Assembly: GCA_902588315.1 (NCBI GenBank)
Contig: CACIOP010000001.1
Coordinates: forward strand, 1 to 64,000
DNA: 64,000 nucleotides
Direction: 5' to 3'
Origin: an uncultured Pelagibacteraceae bacterium
GTDB taxonomy: Bacteria > Pseudomonadota > Alphaproteobacteria > Pelagibacterales > Pelagibacteraceae
Shown here: piece after piece, positions 47,304-56,921 of the stretch
Layout: every line of letters starts with the position of its first letter
Numbering within the stretch: the stretch's first letter is position 1
Position numbers and translations under genes: made by a program
Notes under the pieces: generated by a model
The model's database searches: none
What the model saw: the letters and a program-made list of their open reading frames with translations, nothing else
What the model was told of the DNA's origin: nothing

Positions 47304-48404
47304 ATGTCAGACGATTTTAAAGGTCAAAGTCCTTGGGGCGCACCTCCTGGTGGAGGGGGTAGTGGTAATGGATCAGGTAGAGGTCCAACACCACCAAACG
47401 TCGATGAATTAATTAGAGATCTTCAAGATAAAATTAAAAGATTTTTACCTGGTGGAAAAACTTCAGGTGGAAAATCAATAAGCCTAATTTTATTAGTTTT
47501 AGTTTTTGTATGGTTAGCAAGCGGACTTTATAGAGTATTACCCGATGAACAAGGTGTTGTATTAAGATTCGGTAAGTTTGTTAAAACTACACAGCCTGGT
47601 TTGAATTATCATATCCCTTTTCCTGTTGAAACTGTGCAAACTCCAAAAGTTACTAAGGTTAATAGAATGGATATAGGATTTAGATCTGAAAGGGACAGTG
47701 GTTTTTCTACAGGTGGTGGGGTTGCTGATGTTCCACAAGAAAGCTTGATGTTAACTGGAGATGAAAACATTGTTAACATAGATTTTTCAGTATTTTGGGT
47801 AATTAAAGATGCTGGAAATTTTTTATTTAAAATTCAAGACCCAGAAGGCACAGTTAAAGCAGCTGCTGAAACTGCAATGAGAGAAGTGATAGCAAAGAGT
47901 GATATTCAGCCAATTTTAACAGAAGGTAGATCTAAAATTGAGGTTGAGACACAAAATATAATTCAAACTATTTTAGATGATTATGAAAGTGGAATTCAAA
48001 TTACACAAGTTCAGACTCAAAAGGCCGACCCACCTGATCAAGTAATTGATGCATTTAGAGATGTACAGGCTGCAAGAGCAGACATGGAAAGATCAAAAAA
48101 CGAAGCTGAAGCATATGCCAATGATGTTATTCCACGAGCACGTGGGGAAGCACAAAAAATTTTACAAGCAGCAGAAGCATATAAAAAGGAAGTAGTTGCA
48201 AAAGCAGAAGGTGAAGCAAGTAGATTTATAGCAATCTACAGCGAGTACAAAAATGCAAAAGCAGTCACTCAAGAAAGAATGTATTTAGAAACTATGGAGA
48301 AAGTATTAGCTGATATAGATAAAGTAATTATTGAGAAAAATGCAGGTTCTGGAGTAGTTCCATACTTGCCTTTGCCTGAATTAAAAAAGAAAGCGACAAA
48401 TTAA
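47304..48404 (+). CDS. hflK: FtsH protease regulator HflK
   Basis: A 366-residue SPFH/prohibitin-family protein. The N-terminus is glycine- and proline-rich (SPWGAPPGGGGSGNGSGRG), then comes one membrane helix near residues 55-72 (ISLILLVLVFVWLASGLYRV), the SPFH domain, and a C-terminal coiled coil rich in alanine and glutamate (ARADMERSKNEAEAYANDVI). With HflC it forms the membrane cage around FtsH (ftsH at 22009). hflC starts one base after its stop. Confidence 0.96.
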   Translation: MSDDFKGQSPWGAPPGGGGSGNGSGRGPTPPNVDELIRDLQDKIKRFLPGGKTSGGKSISLILLVLVFVWLASGLYRVLPDEQGVVLRFGKFVKTTQPGLNYHIPFPVETVQTPKVTKVNRMDIGFRSERDSGFSTGGGVADVPQESLMLTGDENIVNIDFSVFWVIKDAGNFLFKIQDPEGTVKAAAETAMREVIAKSDIQPILTEGRSKIEVETQNIIQTILDDYESGIQITQVQTQKADPPDQVIDAFRDVQAARADMERSKNEAEAYANDVIPRARGEAQKILQAAEAYKKEVVAKAEGEASRFIAIYSEYKNAKAVTQERMYLETMEKVLADIDKVIIEKNAGSGVVPYLPLPELKKKATN

Positions 48405-48405
48405 A

Positions 48406-49278
48406 ATGAAAGCTGGAAAAATATTAGCAGGAGTATTGGTTGCAATTGGTGTTGCAGCCTTTTTGTCAATAATTATTGTAAAAGAGGTTAACCAAGCAAT
48501 TATTCTTCAATTTGGTGATCCAAAAAGGATTATAATGAAACCTGGATTAAACTTTAAAATTCCTTTCATTCAAAACGTTGTTTATTTAGATAAAAGAATT
48601 TTAAACTTAGATGCTCCACCAGAGGAGGTTATTGCATCAGACCAGAAAAGATTAATTGTTGATGCATTTGCGCGATTTCAAATTGTAGACCCACTTAAAT
48701 TTTATATTTCAGTTGGAAATGAAAGAGTGGCGAGATCAAGGTTATCTACAATTATAAATTCAAGAATTAGAAATGTATTAGGTCAAGAGGAATTACAAAC
48801 TTTATTATCTAAAGATAGATCTAAACAGATGGCATTAATTAAAGAAGGCGTTAATAACGAAGCGCAAAATTTTGGAATTAACATTGTTGATGTCAGAATT
48901 AAAAGAGCAGACTTACCTCAAGCTAACAGTGATGCAATTTACAGAAGAATGCAGACTGAAAGGGAAAGAGAAGCAAAAGAATTTAGAGCAAAAGGTGCTG
49001 AGATGGCAGTAACTATTACATCAACAGCTGATAAAGAAGTTACTGTAATCTTAGCAGATGCTCAAAAACAATCTGAGATCATGAAAGGGGAAGGTGATGG
49101 ACAAAGAAATAAAATATTTGCTGACGCCTTTGGTCAAGATCCAGAATTTTTTGCTTTCTACAGAGCTATGCAGGCATATGAAAAAGCTCTTATTGGTGGT
49201 GAAACTTCTTTAATTTTGTCACCTGATAGTGAATTTTTTAAATTTTTTGGAAATATAAAACCTGAAATCCAACAATAA
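48406..49278 (+). CDS. hflC: FtsH protease regulator HflC
   Basis: A 290-residue partner of HflK with an N-terminal membrane helix (ILAGVLVAIGVAAFLSIIIV), the SPFH domain (AIILQFGDPKRIIMKPGLNFKIPFIQNV) and a helical C-terminal part (EREREAKEFRAKGAEMAVTI). It is one base from hflK and 7 bases before the small membrane protein gene; hflK-hflC-DUF2065-degP is a common proteobacterial order. Confidence 0.96.
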   Translation: MKAGKILAGVLVAIGVAAFLSIIIVKEVNQAIILQFGDPKRIIMKPGLNFKIPFIQNVVYLDKRILNLDAPPEEVIASDQKRLIVDAFARFQIVDPLKFYISVGNERVARSRLSTIINSRIRNVLGQEELQTLLSKDRSKQMALIKEGVNNEAQNFGINIVDVRIKRADLPQANSDAIYRRMQTEREREAKEFRAKGAEMAVTITSTADKEVTVILADAQKQSEIMKGEGDGQRNKIFADAFGQDPEFFAFYRAMQAYEKALIGGETSLILSPDSEFFKFFGNIKPEIQQ

Positions 49279-49285
49279 TTCTTAA

Positions 49286-49471
49286 ATGCGCGAGCTAGTT
49301 ATAGCTTTTGGTCTTTTCTTGTTTATTGAGGGAATTTTGTGCGCCTTATTTCCAGCAAAAATGAAAAGTATGTTGAAAAAATTAGAACTTGTTAAAGATA
49401 GTCAGCTTAGATCGGGTGGACTTATTTTTGCATTGATAGGTTTTATAATTATTTATTTTATTAAAAGTTAA
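49286..49471 (+). CDS. DUF2065 small inner-membrane protein (YjeT-like)
   Basis: A 61-residue protein with two hydrophobic helices, LVIAFGLFLFIEGILCALFP and SGGLIFALIGFIIIYFI, separated by a basic loop (KMKSMLKKLELVKDSQLRSG). This is the DUF2065 pattern, a family often encoded next to hflC. It lies between hflC and the DegP-like gene with gaps of 7 and 1 bases. The function of the family is unknown. Confidence 0.82.
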   Translation: MRELVIAFGLFLFIEGILCALFPAKMKSMLKKLELVKDSQLRSGGLIFALIGFIIIYFIKS

Positions 49472-49472
49472 T

Positions 49473-50888
49473 ATGAATAAGATTAAACTTATATTCTTAA
49501 CCCTGGTTATATCATTTAGTTTTTCGTTAAATGTAAACTCTAAACCAGTTCCTGCTTCCTTTGCAGATCTTGCAGAAAAATTAATGCCGTCTGTTGTGAA
49601 CATTTCTACAACAACTACTATCACAACAAATTCTAATCCTTTTCCTTTTCAATTTCCTCCAGGATCTCCTTTTGAGGATATGTTTAAAGAATTTGGAACA
49701 CCTCAGGAAAGACAATCAGCTGCTTTAGGTTCTGGGTTTATAATAGACGAGAAAGGAATTGTAGTTACGAATAATCACGTTATCCAAGATGCTGATGACA
49801 TTATTGTTAGGGTAAACGGTGACCAAGAATTTAAAGCTAAGGTTCTAGGTGCTGACCCATTAATGGATATTGCTGTTTTACAATTAGAAACAGATGAAAA
49901 GTTTATCCCGGTTGCATTCGGTGACTCTGATAAAGCAAGAATTGGAGATTGGGTTTTAGCAATTGGAAATCCGTTTGGTTTAGGTGGAACTGTTACTGCT
50001 GGAATTATTTCAGCAAGAAATCGATCAATTGGTTTATCACGATATGAAGATTTTATTCAAACAGATGCTTCTATAAATTCTGGTAATTCAGGTGGACCTT
50101 TGTTTGATATGAAGGGAAATGTAATTGGAATTAATACAGCAATTCTTGGACGTAATGGTTCTATTGGAATTGGATTTTCTATACCATCCAATAGTGCACA
50201 AATCGTAATTAAACAATTAATTGAATTTGGTGAAACAAAAAGAGGTTGGCTGGGTGTTAGAATTCAAGATGTGACAAAAGAAATTGCTGAGGTTGAAAAA
50301 TTAGACAAAGCAAGAGGGGCATTAGTTGCAAGTGTTGCTGAAAATAGTCCTTCGGAAAAAGCAGGAATACAAGCTGGTGATATTATTTTAGAATTTAACG
50401 GTGAAAAAATAAATCAAATGAAAGAACTTCCAGCTATAGTTGCTAGAACAGAAGTTGGAAAAAAAGTTGAGGTTAAAGTATGGAGAGATAAAAAAGAGAT
50501 AATTAAAAATGTAATTTTAGGAAGATTAGAAACTTCAGATGATTTTAAAATAAGCAAAAATCAAGAACCTAAAAAACAAAATAATGAAGAAATAATTGAA
50601 AGTTTAAGAATTGCAGTAAGACCATTGACTAAAGAAGATATTAAAAATAGAAATTTACCAAACCAAACGACAGGACTTGTGATAACAAAAATTGCAAACA
50701 ACAGCCCTGTAGCAAATTCAATAGAGCTTAATAGTATTATCGTTGAAGCTCAGAAGAAAAGAGTTAAATCTGCAGATGATTTAAGAGATATTACTAAAGA
50801 AGTTCTTAATTCAAATCAGAAAACAGTTTTACTTGCTATCTATAACAATCAAAATCAACGAAGATACATCGGTGTTAAGCTAGATTGA
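49473..50888 (+). CDS. degP: Periplasmic Do-family serine protease/chaperone (DegP/DegQ-like)
   Basis: A 471-residue secreted HtrA protease. A signal peptide (to about residue 23) is followed by the trypsin-like domain with the triad His102 (TNNHVIQD), Asp132 (DPLMDIAVLQ) and Ser206 (NSGNSGGPLFD), then two PDZ domains (from about 265, WLGVRIQDV, and from about 380). It removes misfolded envelope proteins. It is one base after the DUF2065 gene, and miaA starts 2 bases after its stop. The DegP versus DegQ choice is uncertain. Confidence 0.94.
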   Translation: MNKIKLIFLTLVISFSFSLNVNSKPVPASFADLAEKLMPSVVNISTTTTITTNSNPFPFQFPPGSPFEDMFKEFGTPQERQSAALGSGFIIDEKGIVVTNNHVIQDADDIIVRVNGDQEFKAKVLGADPLMDIAVLQLETDEKFIPVAFGDSDKARIGDWVLAIGNPFGLGGTVTAGIISARNRSIGLSRYEDFIQTDASINSGNSGGPLFDMKGNVIGINTAILGRNGSIGIGFSIPSNSAQIVIKQLIEFGETKRGWLGVRIQDVTKEIAEVEKLDKARGALVASVAENSPSEKAGIQAGDIILEFNGEKINQMKELPAIVARTEVGKKVEVKVWRDKKEIIKNVILGRLETSDDFKISKNQEPKKQNNEEIIESLRIAVRPLTKEDIKNRNLPNQTTGLVITKIANNSPVANSIELNSIIVEAQKKRVKSADDLRDITKEVLNSNQKTVLLAIYNNQNQRRYIGVKLD

Positions 50889-50890
50889 TC

Positions 50891-51799
50891 ATGGATTTAA
50901 AATCCAAGATTATATTAATCTCAGGTCCTACAGCTTCAGGAAAATCAAGTTTTGCAATTAAGTTTGCAAAAAAAGTTAATGGAGAAATTATTAATGCAGA
51001 TAGTATGCAAGTATACAAACAGCTTAAAATTTTATCGGCTAGACCAGATCCAAAAAAATACCAGAAAATAAAACATCATTTGTATGGTTTTCATAATGTT
51101 ACAAAAAACTTCTCAACAGGTTATTGGCTTAAGCTAGTAATTAAAAAAATTGGTGAAGTTCAAAATAGAAAAAAAACTCCAATTCTTGTTGGAGGTACAG
51201 GCTTATACTTTAAAGCTTTAACTGATGGTTTAGTTAAAATACCAAATATTCCATTAAAATTTAGAACTAAAATTAGAGATTTACAAAAAAAACTTGGTCA
51301 AAAAAAGTTTTATGAAAAACTATTAAAATTAGATCCATCCTCAAGAGGCAAAATAAACCCTACAGACACTCAAAGATCCATCAGAGCTTATGAAGTTAAA
51401 AAGTTTACAAAAAAATCTTTAACTGAATGGTTTAAAAACACAAAATCAAACTTCGTGGAAGATGATTTTTTTAAAGTTTATATTGATTTTCCTAGACAAG
51501 AATTAATTGAACGTATCAATGTAAGAACAAGTGAGATAATAGAAAATGGAGCAATAAAAGAGGTAAAAGATTTCGTAAAGCTAAGGGTTAGAAAAGATAA
51601 AAGCGCTAACAAGGCCATTGGAGTTTATGAAATTAGAGAATATTTGAAAAAACAAAAAGATTTGGATGATACTAAAGAAAAAATAGCCATAAAAACTAGA
51701 CAATACGCCAAAAGACAAAGTACTTGGGCTAGAGGCAACATGATTAACTGGATGAAGCTAAAGCCACAAGACATAAATAATTTTTTGAAAAAAATTTAA
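50891..51799 (+). CDS. miaA: tRNA dimethylallyltransferase
   Basis: A 302-residue enzyme adding the isopentenyl group to A37 of tRNAs reading UNN codons. Walker A GPTASGKSS is at residues 12-20, NADSMQVYKQL near 36, and VGGTGLYFKAL near 99; the C-terminal QYAKRQSTWARG completes the signature. I chose ATG 50891; a TTG at 50885 in the same frame overlaps the degP stop and would add only two residues. The substrate dimethylallyl diphosphate comes from the dxs pathway. Confidence 0.95.
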   Translation: MDLKSKIILISGPTASGKSSFAIKFAKKVNGEIINADSMQVYKQLKILSARPDPKKYQKIKHHLYGFHNVTKNFSTGYWLKLVIKKIGEVQNRKKTPILVGGTGLYFKALTDGLVKIPNIPLKFRTKIRDLQKKLGQKKFYEKLLKLDPSSRGKINPTDTQRSIRAYEVKKFTKKSLTEWFKNTKSNFVEDDFFKVYIDFPRQELIERINVRTSEIIENGAIKEVKDFVKLRVRKDKSANKAIGVYEIREYLKKQKDLDDTKEKIAIKTRQYAKRQSTWARGNMINWMKLKPQDINNFLKKI

Positions 51800-51851
51800 A
51801 ATTCTCATTCTTAAACTTGACCAATGAGCACAACTTCAGCTAGATTGCCTA

Positions 51852-53618
51852 ATGCCAAAATTATTAACTGGAGCAGAAATCGTATTTAAGTGTCTTGAAG
51901 ATCAAAAGGTAGAACATATCTTTGGCTATCCAGGTGGTGCAGTGTTACCAATTTATGATGAATTAAAAAACCATCCTTCTATAAAACATATTTTGGTTAG
52001 ACACGAACAAGGTGCTGGTCACGCGGCAGAAGGTTATGCTAGATCATCAGGAAAACCAGGTGTAGTTTTAGTTACATCGGGTCCTGGAGCAACCAATGTT
52101 GTTACAGCTTTAACTGATGCTTATATGGACTCTGTACCATTAGTTTGTATTTCTGGTCAAGTTCCAACTCATTTAATTGGAACAGATGCATTTCAAGAAT
52201 GTGACACTACGGGCATTACAAGACCTTGTACAAAACATAATTGGTTAGTTAAAGATATAAATGATCTTTCAAAAGTTATGCATGAAGCTTTTAGAGTTGC
52301 AACAACTGGAAGACCTGGACCGGTTTTGATTGATATTCCAAAAGATATTCAGTTTGCAAAAGCAAAATATAAAAAACCAAATAAAGAAAAAAAATTAAAT
52401 GGAAAATCCCATAATAAATTTTCTCAAGATCAAATTGATGAATTAGTAAAATTATTAAGCAAAGCTAAAAAACCAATAATTTATAGTGGTGGAGGAGTAA
52501 TTAATTCAGGACCAAAAGCAAGTCAGGTTTTAAGAGAATTTGTTGAGTTAACTGGTTTTCCTATAACTTCAACACTTCAAGGATTGGGTGCATATCCTGG
52601 TGATGATAGTCAATTTTTAGGAATGCTTGGAATGCATGGTACTTATGAAGCAAATAATGCTATGCATGATTGTGATCTTTTAATTAATATCGGTGCAAGG
52701 TTTGATGATCGTATCACTGGAAAAATAGATGAGTTTTCACCAAATTCAACAAAGGTTCATATTGATATAGATCCATCATCAATTAATAAAATTATCAAAG
52801 TAGATCTTGCAATAGTTGGAGACGTTACGAGTGTAATTAGCAAAATAAATAAAACAATTTCTAAAAGAAAAAATGGTCATAGTAAGTCAAATAAATCAAA
52901 TATAGCTAAGTGGTGGGAGCAAATTGGAAAATGGAGAGAAAAAGACTCTCTTAATTTTGTAAAAAGTGATGAAAGCATAAAACCTCAACATGCCGTTCAA
53001 AGACTATATGAATTAACTAAGAATAAAGATACTTATGTTACTACCGAGGTTGGACAACATCAAATGTGGGCTGCTCAGCATTACAAATTTAATAAACCAA
53101 ATAGATGGATGACATCTGGCGGTTTAGGAACTATGGGATATGGATTACCAGCAGCAGTCGGCGTTCAAATTGCTCATCCTGAAAAATTAGTAATTGATAT
53201 TGCTGGAGAAGCTTCAGTTTTAATGACCATGCAAGAAATGTCTACTGCGGTTCAATATAATCTTCCTATAAAAATATTTATTTTAAATAATCAATATATG
53301 GGAATGGTTAGACAATGGCAGGAATTGCTGCATGAAAAAAATTATTCTGAAAGTTATTCTGAAGCATTACCGGATTTCATGAAAATGGCAGAAGCTTATG
53401 GATGTAAAGGAATTAAAGCAGACAACCCAGATGATCTTGATGATAAAATTCAAGAAATGATCGATTACGATGGACCAGTTATATTTGATTGTCATGTGGA
53501 TCCTAACGAGAATTGCTTCCCAATGATACCATCTGGAAAACCTCATAACCAAATGATCTTGGGTCCAAATGATCAAGAAGATAATAAAATCAAAGGAAAA
53601 GGCAAAGCCTTAGTATAA
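51852..53618 (+). CDS. ilvI: Acetolactate synthase large subunit
   Basis: A 588-residue thiamine-diphosphate enzyme making acetolactate or acetohydroxybutyrate for valine, leucine and isoleucine. It shows FGYPGGAVLPIYDEL near 19, RHEQGAGHAAEGYARSSGKPG near 43 with the catalytic glutamate, GARFDDRITG near 278, and the ThDP-binding DIAGEASVLMTMQEM with NNQYMGMVRQWQ. The usual GDG of the ThDP motif reads AGE here, as in other acetolactate synthases (GDA-like). The regulatory subunit follows 5 bases later. Confidence 0.96.
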   Translation: MPKLLTGAEIVFKCLEDQKVEHIFGYPGGAVLPIYDELKNHPSIKHILVRHEQGAGHAAEGYARSSGKPGVVLVTSGPGATNVVTALTDAYMDSVPLVCISGQVPTHLIGTDAFQECDTTGITRPCTKHNWLVKDINDLSKVMHEAFRVATTGRPGPVLIDIPKDIQFAKAKYKKPNKEKKLNGKSHNKFSQDQIDELVKLLSKAKKPIIYSGGGVINSGPKASQVLREFVELTGFPITSTLQGLGAYPGDDSQFLGMLGMHGTYEANNAMHDCDLLINIGARFDDRITGKIDEFSPNSTKVHIDIDPSSINKIIKVDLAIVGDVTSVISKINKTISKRKNGHSKSNKSNIAKWWEQIGKWREKDSLNFVKSDESIKPQHAVQRLYELTKNKDTYVTTEVGQHQMWAAQHYKFNKPNRWMTSGGLGTMGYGLPAAVGVQIAHPEKLVIDIAGEASVLMTMQEMSTAVQYNLPIKIFILNNQYMGMVRQWQELLHEKNYSESYSEALPDFMKMAEAYGCKGIKADNPDDLDDKIQEMIDYDGPVIFDCHVDPNENCFPMIPSGKPHNQMILGPNDQEDNKIKGKGKALV

Positions 53619-53623
53619 TCATA

Positions 53624-54172
53624 ATGCCGAAATCAAAGTCAGCTTATAGCATACCTACGAAGAAACAAAAACCAGATACATATATTTTTGTAGTATGGGT
53701 AGATAATGAGGCTGGAGTTTTGGCAAGAGTAGTTGGTTTATTTTCTGGTCGAGGTTACAACATCGAGTCGTTAGCTGTTGCAGAGGTTGATGCAATTAAA
53801 AATATTTCAAGAATAACAATTGTTACCACTGGAACACCTCAAGTAATTGATCAAATAAGACTCCAATTAACAAAGTTAGTGCCTGTTCATAAAGTTGCTG
53901 AATTTAAAAGAGAGGATAAAGGCGTAATTTTTAAAGAAATGGCTTTATTTAAAATTGTAGGAAAAAGAAATAAAATTGAAAAATGCTTAAATGCTTGTAA
54001 AAAATTTAATCCCGTAATATTAGATGAAACAAAAACTTCAGCAGTAATTCAAATAACTGCTCTTAGAAGAGAAATTGATAAAATGAATAAAAAATTAAAG
54101 CCCTTAGGACTTATTAGTACTTCGAGAACTGGGGCAGTAGCAATGACTAGGGGTGCTAAAATATTTAATTAA
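53624..54172 (+). CDS. ilvN: Acetolactate synthase small (regulatory) subunit
   Basis: A 182-residue regulatory subunit with an N-terminal ACT domain (FVVWVDNEAGVLARVVGLFSGRGYNIESLAVAEVD at about residues 22-56), the site of valine feedback in relatives, and the C-terminal ALS-ss domain (EMALFKIVGK to ITALRREIDKM). It is longer at the N-terminus than E. coli IlvN and resembles IlvH-type subunits in size. It is 5 bases after ilvI and 18 before ilvC. Confidence 0.95.
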   Translation: MPKSKSAYSIPTKKQKPDTYIFVVWVDNEAGVLARVVGLFSGRGYNIESLAVAEVDAIKNISRITIVTTGTPQVIDQIRLQLTKLVPVHKVAEFKREDKGVIFKEMALFKIVGKRNKIEKCLNACKKFNPVILDETKTSAVIQITALRREIDKMNKKLKPLGLISTSRTGAVAMTRGAKIFN

Positions 54173-55213
<1,041 letters not shown>

Positions 55214-55237
55214 ATTTTATCTGTAAATTATTGCTAC

Positions 55238-55243
55238 TATAAT
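55238..55243 (+). promoter_or_regulatory. Candidate -10 element of the peptide-importer operon
   Basis: A perfect TATAAT lies 53 bases before the start of the binding-protein gene, in an 83-base gap. No good -35 hexamer stands at the right distance (TTTTAT at 17 bases), so this is only a candidate. Confidence 0.3.
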
Positions 55244-55286
55244 TCAATTATTTCACTTATACTTTTTTTAAATAAATTTAAAAAAC

Positions 55287-55292
55287 GAGGGG
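55287..55292 (+). promoter_or_regulatory. Strong ribosome-binding site of the binding-protein gene
   Basis: GAGGGG ends 4 bases before the ATG at 55297. The strong site fits high production of a periplasmic solute-binding protein, a class known to be abundant in SAR11 cells. Confidence 0.6.
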
Positions 55293-55296
55293 AATA

Positions 55297-56859
55297 ATGA
55301 AGACTAAAAATATAGTAAGAATACTATTGTCATTAGTTCTAGTATTCGGATTTTCTTCAGCATGGGCAAAAACTATTAAATGGTCTATGCAAGGAGACAG
55401 TTTAACACTAGATCCACATGCGCAAAATGAGGGTCCAACTACTCAAGTATCTAGACAAGTTTATGAAGCTCTGGTTCAAAGAGGCTTGGACATGAAAATA
55501 GGGCCTGCTTTAGCAACAAAATGGAAAGCTACTGATCCAAATACTTGGATTTTTACTTTAAGAGAAGATGCTAAGTTTTCAGATGGTTCTGGAATGACAT
55601 CAGCAGATGTTGTTTTTAGTATATTAAGAGCTAAGCAAAGAACATCTGACTTTAAAGAATACATCAGCACCGTTGCTAATGTTGAAGCGGTTGGAGATTA
55701 CTCAGTTAAAATAACTACAAGTAAACCTAACCCTATTCTTTTAAACCAATTGTCTAACATTTTTATAATGTCTAAAGCTTGGTCAGAGAAAAACTTTGCA
55801 ATGTCTCCACAAAATTGGGATGCAGGACAAGAAACTTTCTCTGCTACTAATGCTATGGGAACTGGTCCTTTTAAAATAACTTTAAGAGAGCCTAACACTA
55901 AGACAGTGTTTAAAAGAAATAAACATTGGTGGGGTGAAATGAAGGACAAAAAAGTAACTCAAATTGAATTAATGCCTATTAAAAATGCAGCTACAAGAGT
56001 AGCAGCATTATTATCTGGTGAAATTGATATAGTTACTGATGCTCCTGTTCAAGACTTAAAAAGAATTGGATCTTCTTCAGGTCACAAAGTTGAAAGTACA
56101 GCTCAAATGCGAACAATTTTCTTAGGTATGGATCAAGCAGCTGACAAATTAAGAACTGGTAATACAGGTGATAATCCATTTAAGAAAAAAGAAGTAAGAC
56201 AAGCTCTCTATCAAGCAATTGATATTGAAGCGATCAAGAAAAAAGTTATGAGAGGTTTAAGTGAACCAGCGGGAATTATAACTTTCCCAGGTGTAAATGG
56301 ATATACAGCTGATCTTGATAAAAGATTACCTTACGATGTTAATGCTGCAAAAAAACTTTTAGCTGATGCAGGTTATCCTAATGGTTTTGACGTTGAACTT
56401 AGATGTCCTAATGACAGATATGTAAACGATGAGGCAATATGTACTGCTGTTGTTGGAATGTTGGGTAAAATTGGAGTTAACGTTAACTTATTTGCTCAAA
56501 CTAAAAGTAAACACTTCAAAGAGCTTAAAGATGATCAAGGTGATTTCTATATGCTAGGATGGGGTGTTCCAACTTTAGATAGTCACTATGTTTTCCATTA
56601 CCTATATGAAACTGGTGCTAGCTGGAACAAAGTTAACTTTAGTAATGCTGATGTTGATGCTGCAATTAGAGTTATGGAAGGTGAAGTTGATTTAGATAAA
56701 AGAAATGCTGCAATTGCAAAAGCTTGGAAAATTGTAAAAGATGATATTTCTTATCTTCCTTTACATCACCAAGTAATTTCTTGGGCATCTAAAAGCAATG
56801 TTAATGTTCCTATCAGACCGAATAACGAACCGTTATTCAGAACTGCTAGTTTTAATTAA
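55297..56859 (+). CDS. Peptide ABC transporter substrate-binding protein
   Basis: A 520-residue periplasmic binding protein of the DppA/OppA family (SBP family 5). A signal peptide (to about residue 24, FSSAWA) precedes the mature start KTIKWSMQGDSLTLDPHAQNEG. The family signature is DAKFSDGSGMTSADVVFSILRAK near 89, with MGTGPFKITLREPNTKTVFKRNKHWWG near 186. It probably binds di- or oligopeptides, although relatives bind nickel, heme or glutathione. The permeases and a fused ATPase follow, after a perfect inverted repeat. Confidence 0.93.
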   Translation: MKTKNIVRILLSLVLVFGFSSAWAKTIKWSMQGDSLTLDPHAQNEGPTTQVSRQVYEALVQRGLDMKIGPALATKWKATDPNTWIFTLREDAKFSDGSGMTSADVVFSILRAKQRTSDFKEYISTVANVEAVGDYSVKITTSKPNPILLNQLSNIFIMSKAWSEKNFAMSPQNWDAGQETFSATNAMGTGPFKITLREPNTKTVFKRNKHWWGEMKDKKVTQIELMPIKNAATRVAALLSGEIDIVTDAPVQDLKRIGSSSGHKVESTAQMRTIFLGMDQAADKLRTGNTGDNPFKKKEVRQALYQAIDIEAIKKKVMRGLSEPAGIITFPGVNGYTADLDKRLPYDVNAAKKLLADAGYPNGFDVELRCPNDRYVNDEAICTAVVGMLGKIGVNVNLFAQTKSKHFKELKDDQGDFYMLGWGVPTLDSHYVFHYLYETGASWNKVNFSNADVDAAIRVMEGEVDLDKRNAAIAKAWKIVKDDISYLPLHHQVISWASKSNVNVPIRPNNEPLFRTASFN

Positions 56860-56870
56860 TTAAAAAATTA

Positions 56871-56904
56871 TTATAAGCCCTTTAAAAATTTAAAGGGCTT
56901 ATAA
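56871..56904 (+). terminator. Perfect 16-bp inverted repeat after the binding-protein gene
   Basis: TTATAAGCCCTTTAAA (56871-56886) and its exact complement (56889-56904) are separated by two bases. It lies between the binding-protein gene and its permease genes. It could be a partial terminator or a 3' stabiliser that keeps binding-protein mRNA above permease mRNA, a known arrangement in importer operons. No long T-run follows, so full termination is unlikely. Confidence 0.7.
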
Positions 56905-56921
56905 ATTTAAACCTTCACAAA

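Noticed and set aside
51824-51889. ilv leader peptide for attenuation
   Set aside because: The short frame lacks runs of Val, Leu or Ile codons, and there is no terminator/antiterminator pair before ilvI.
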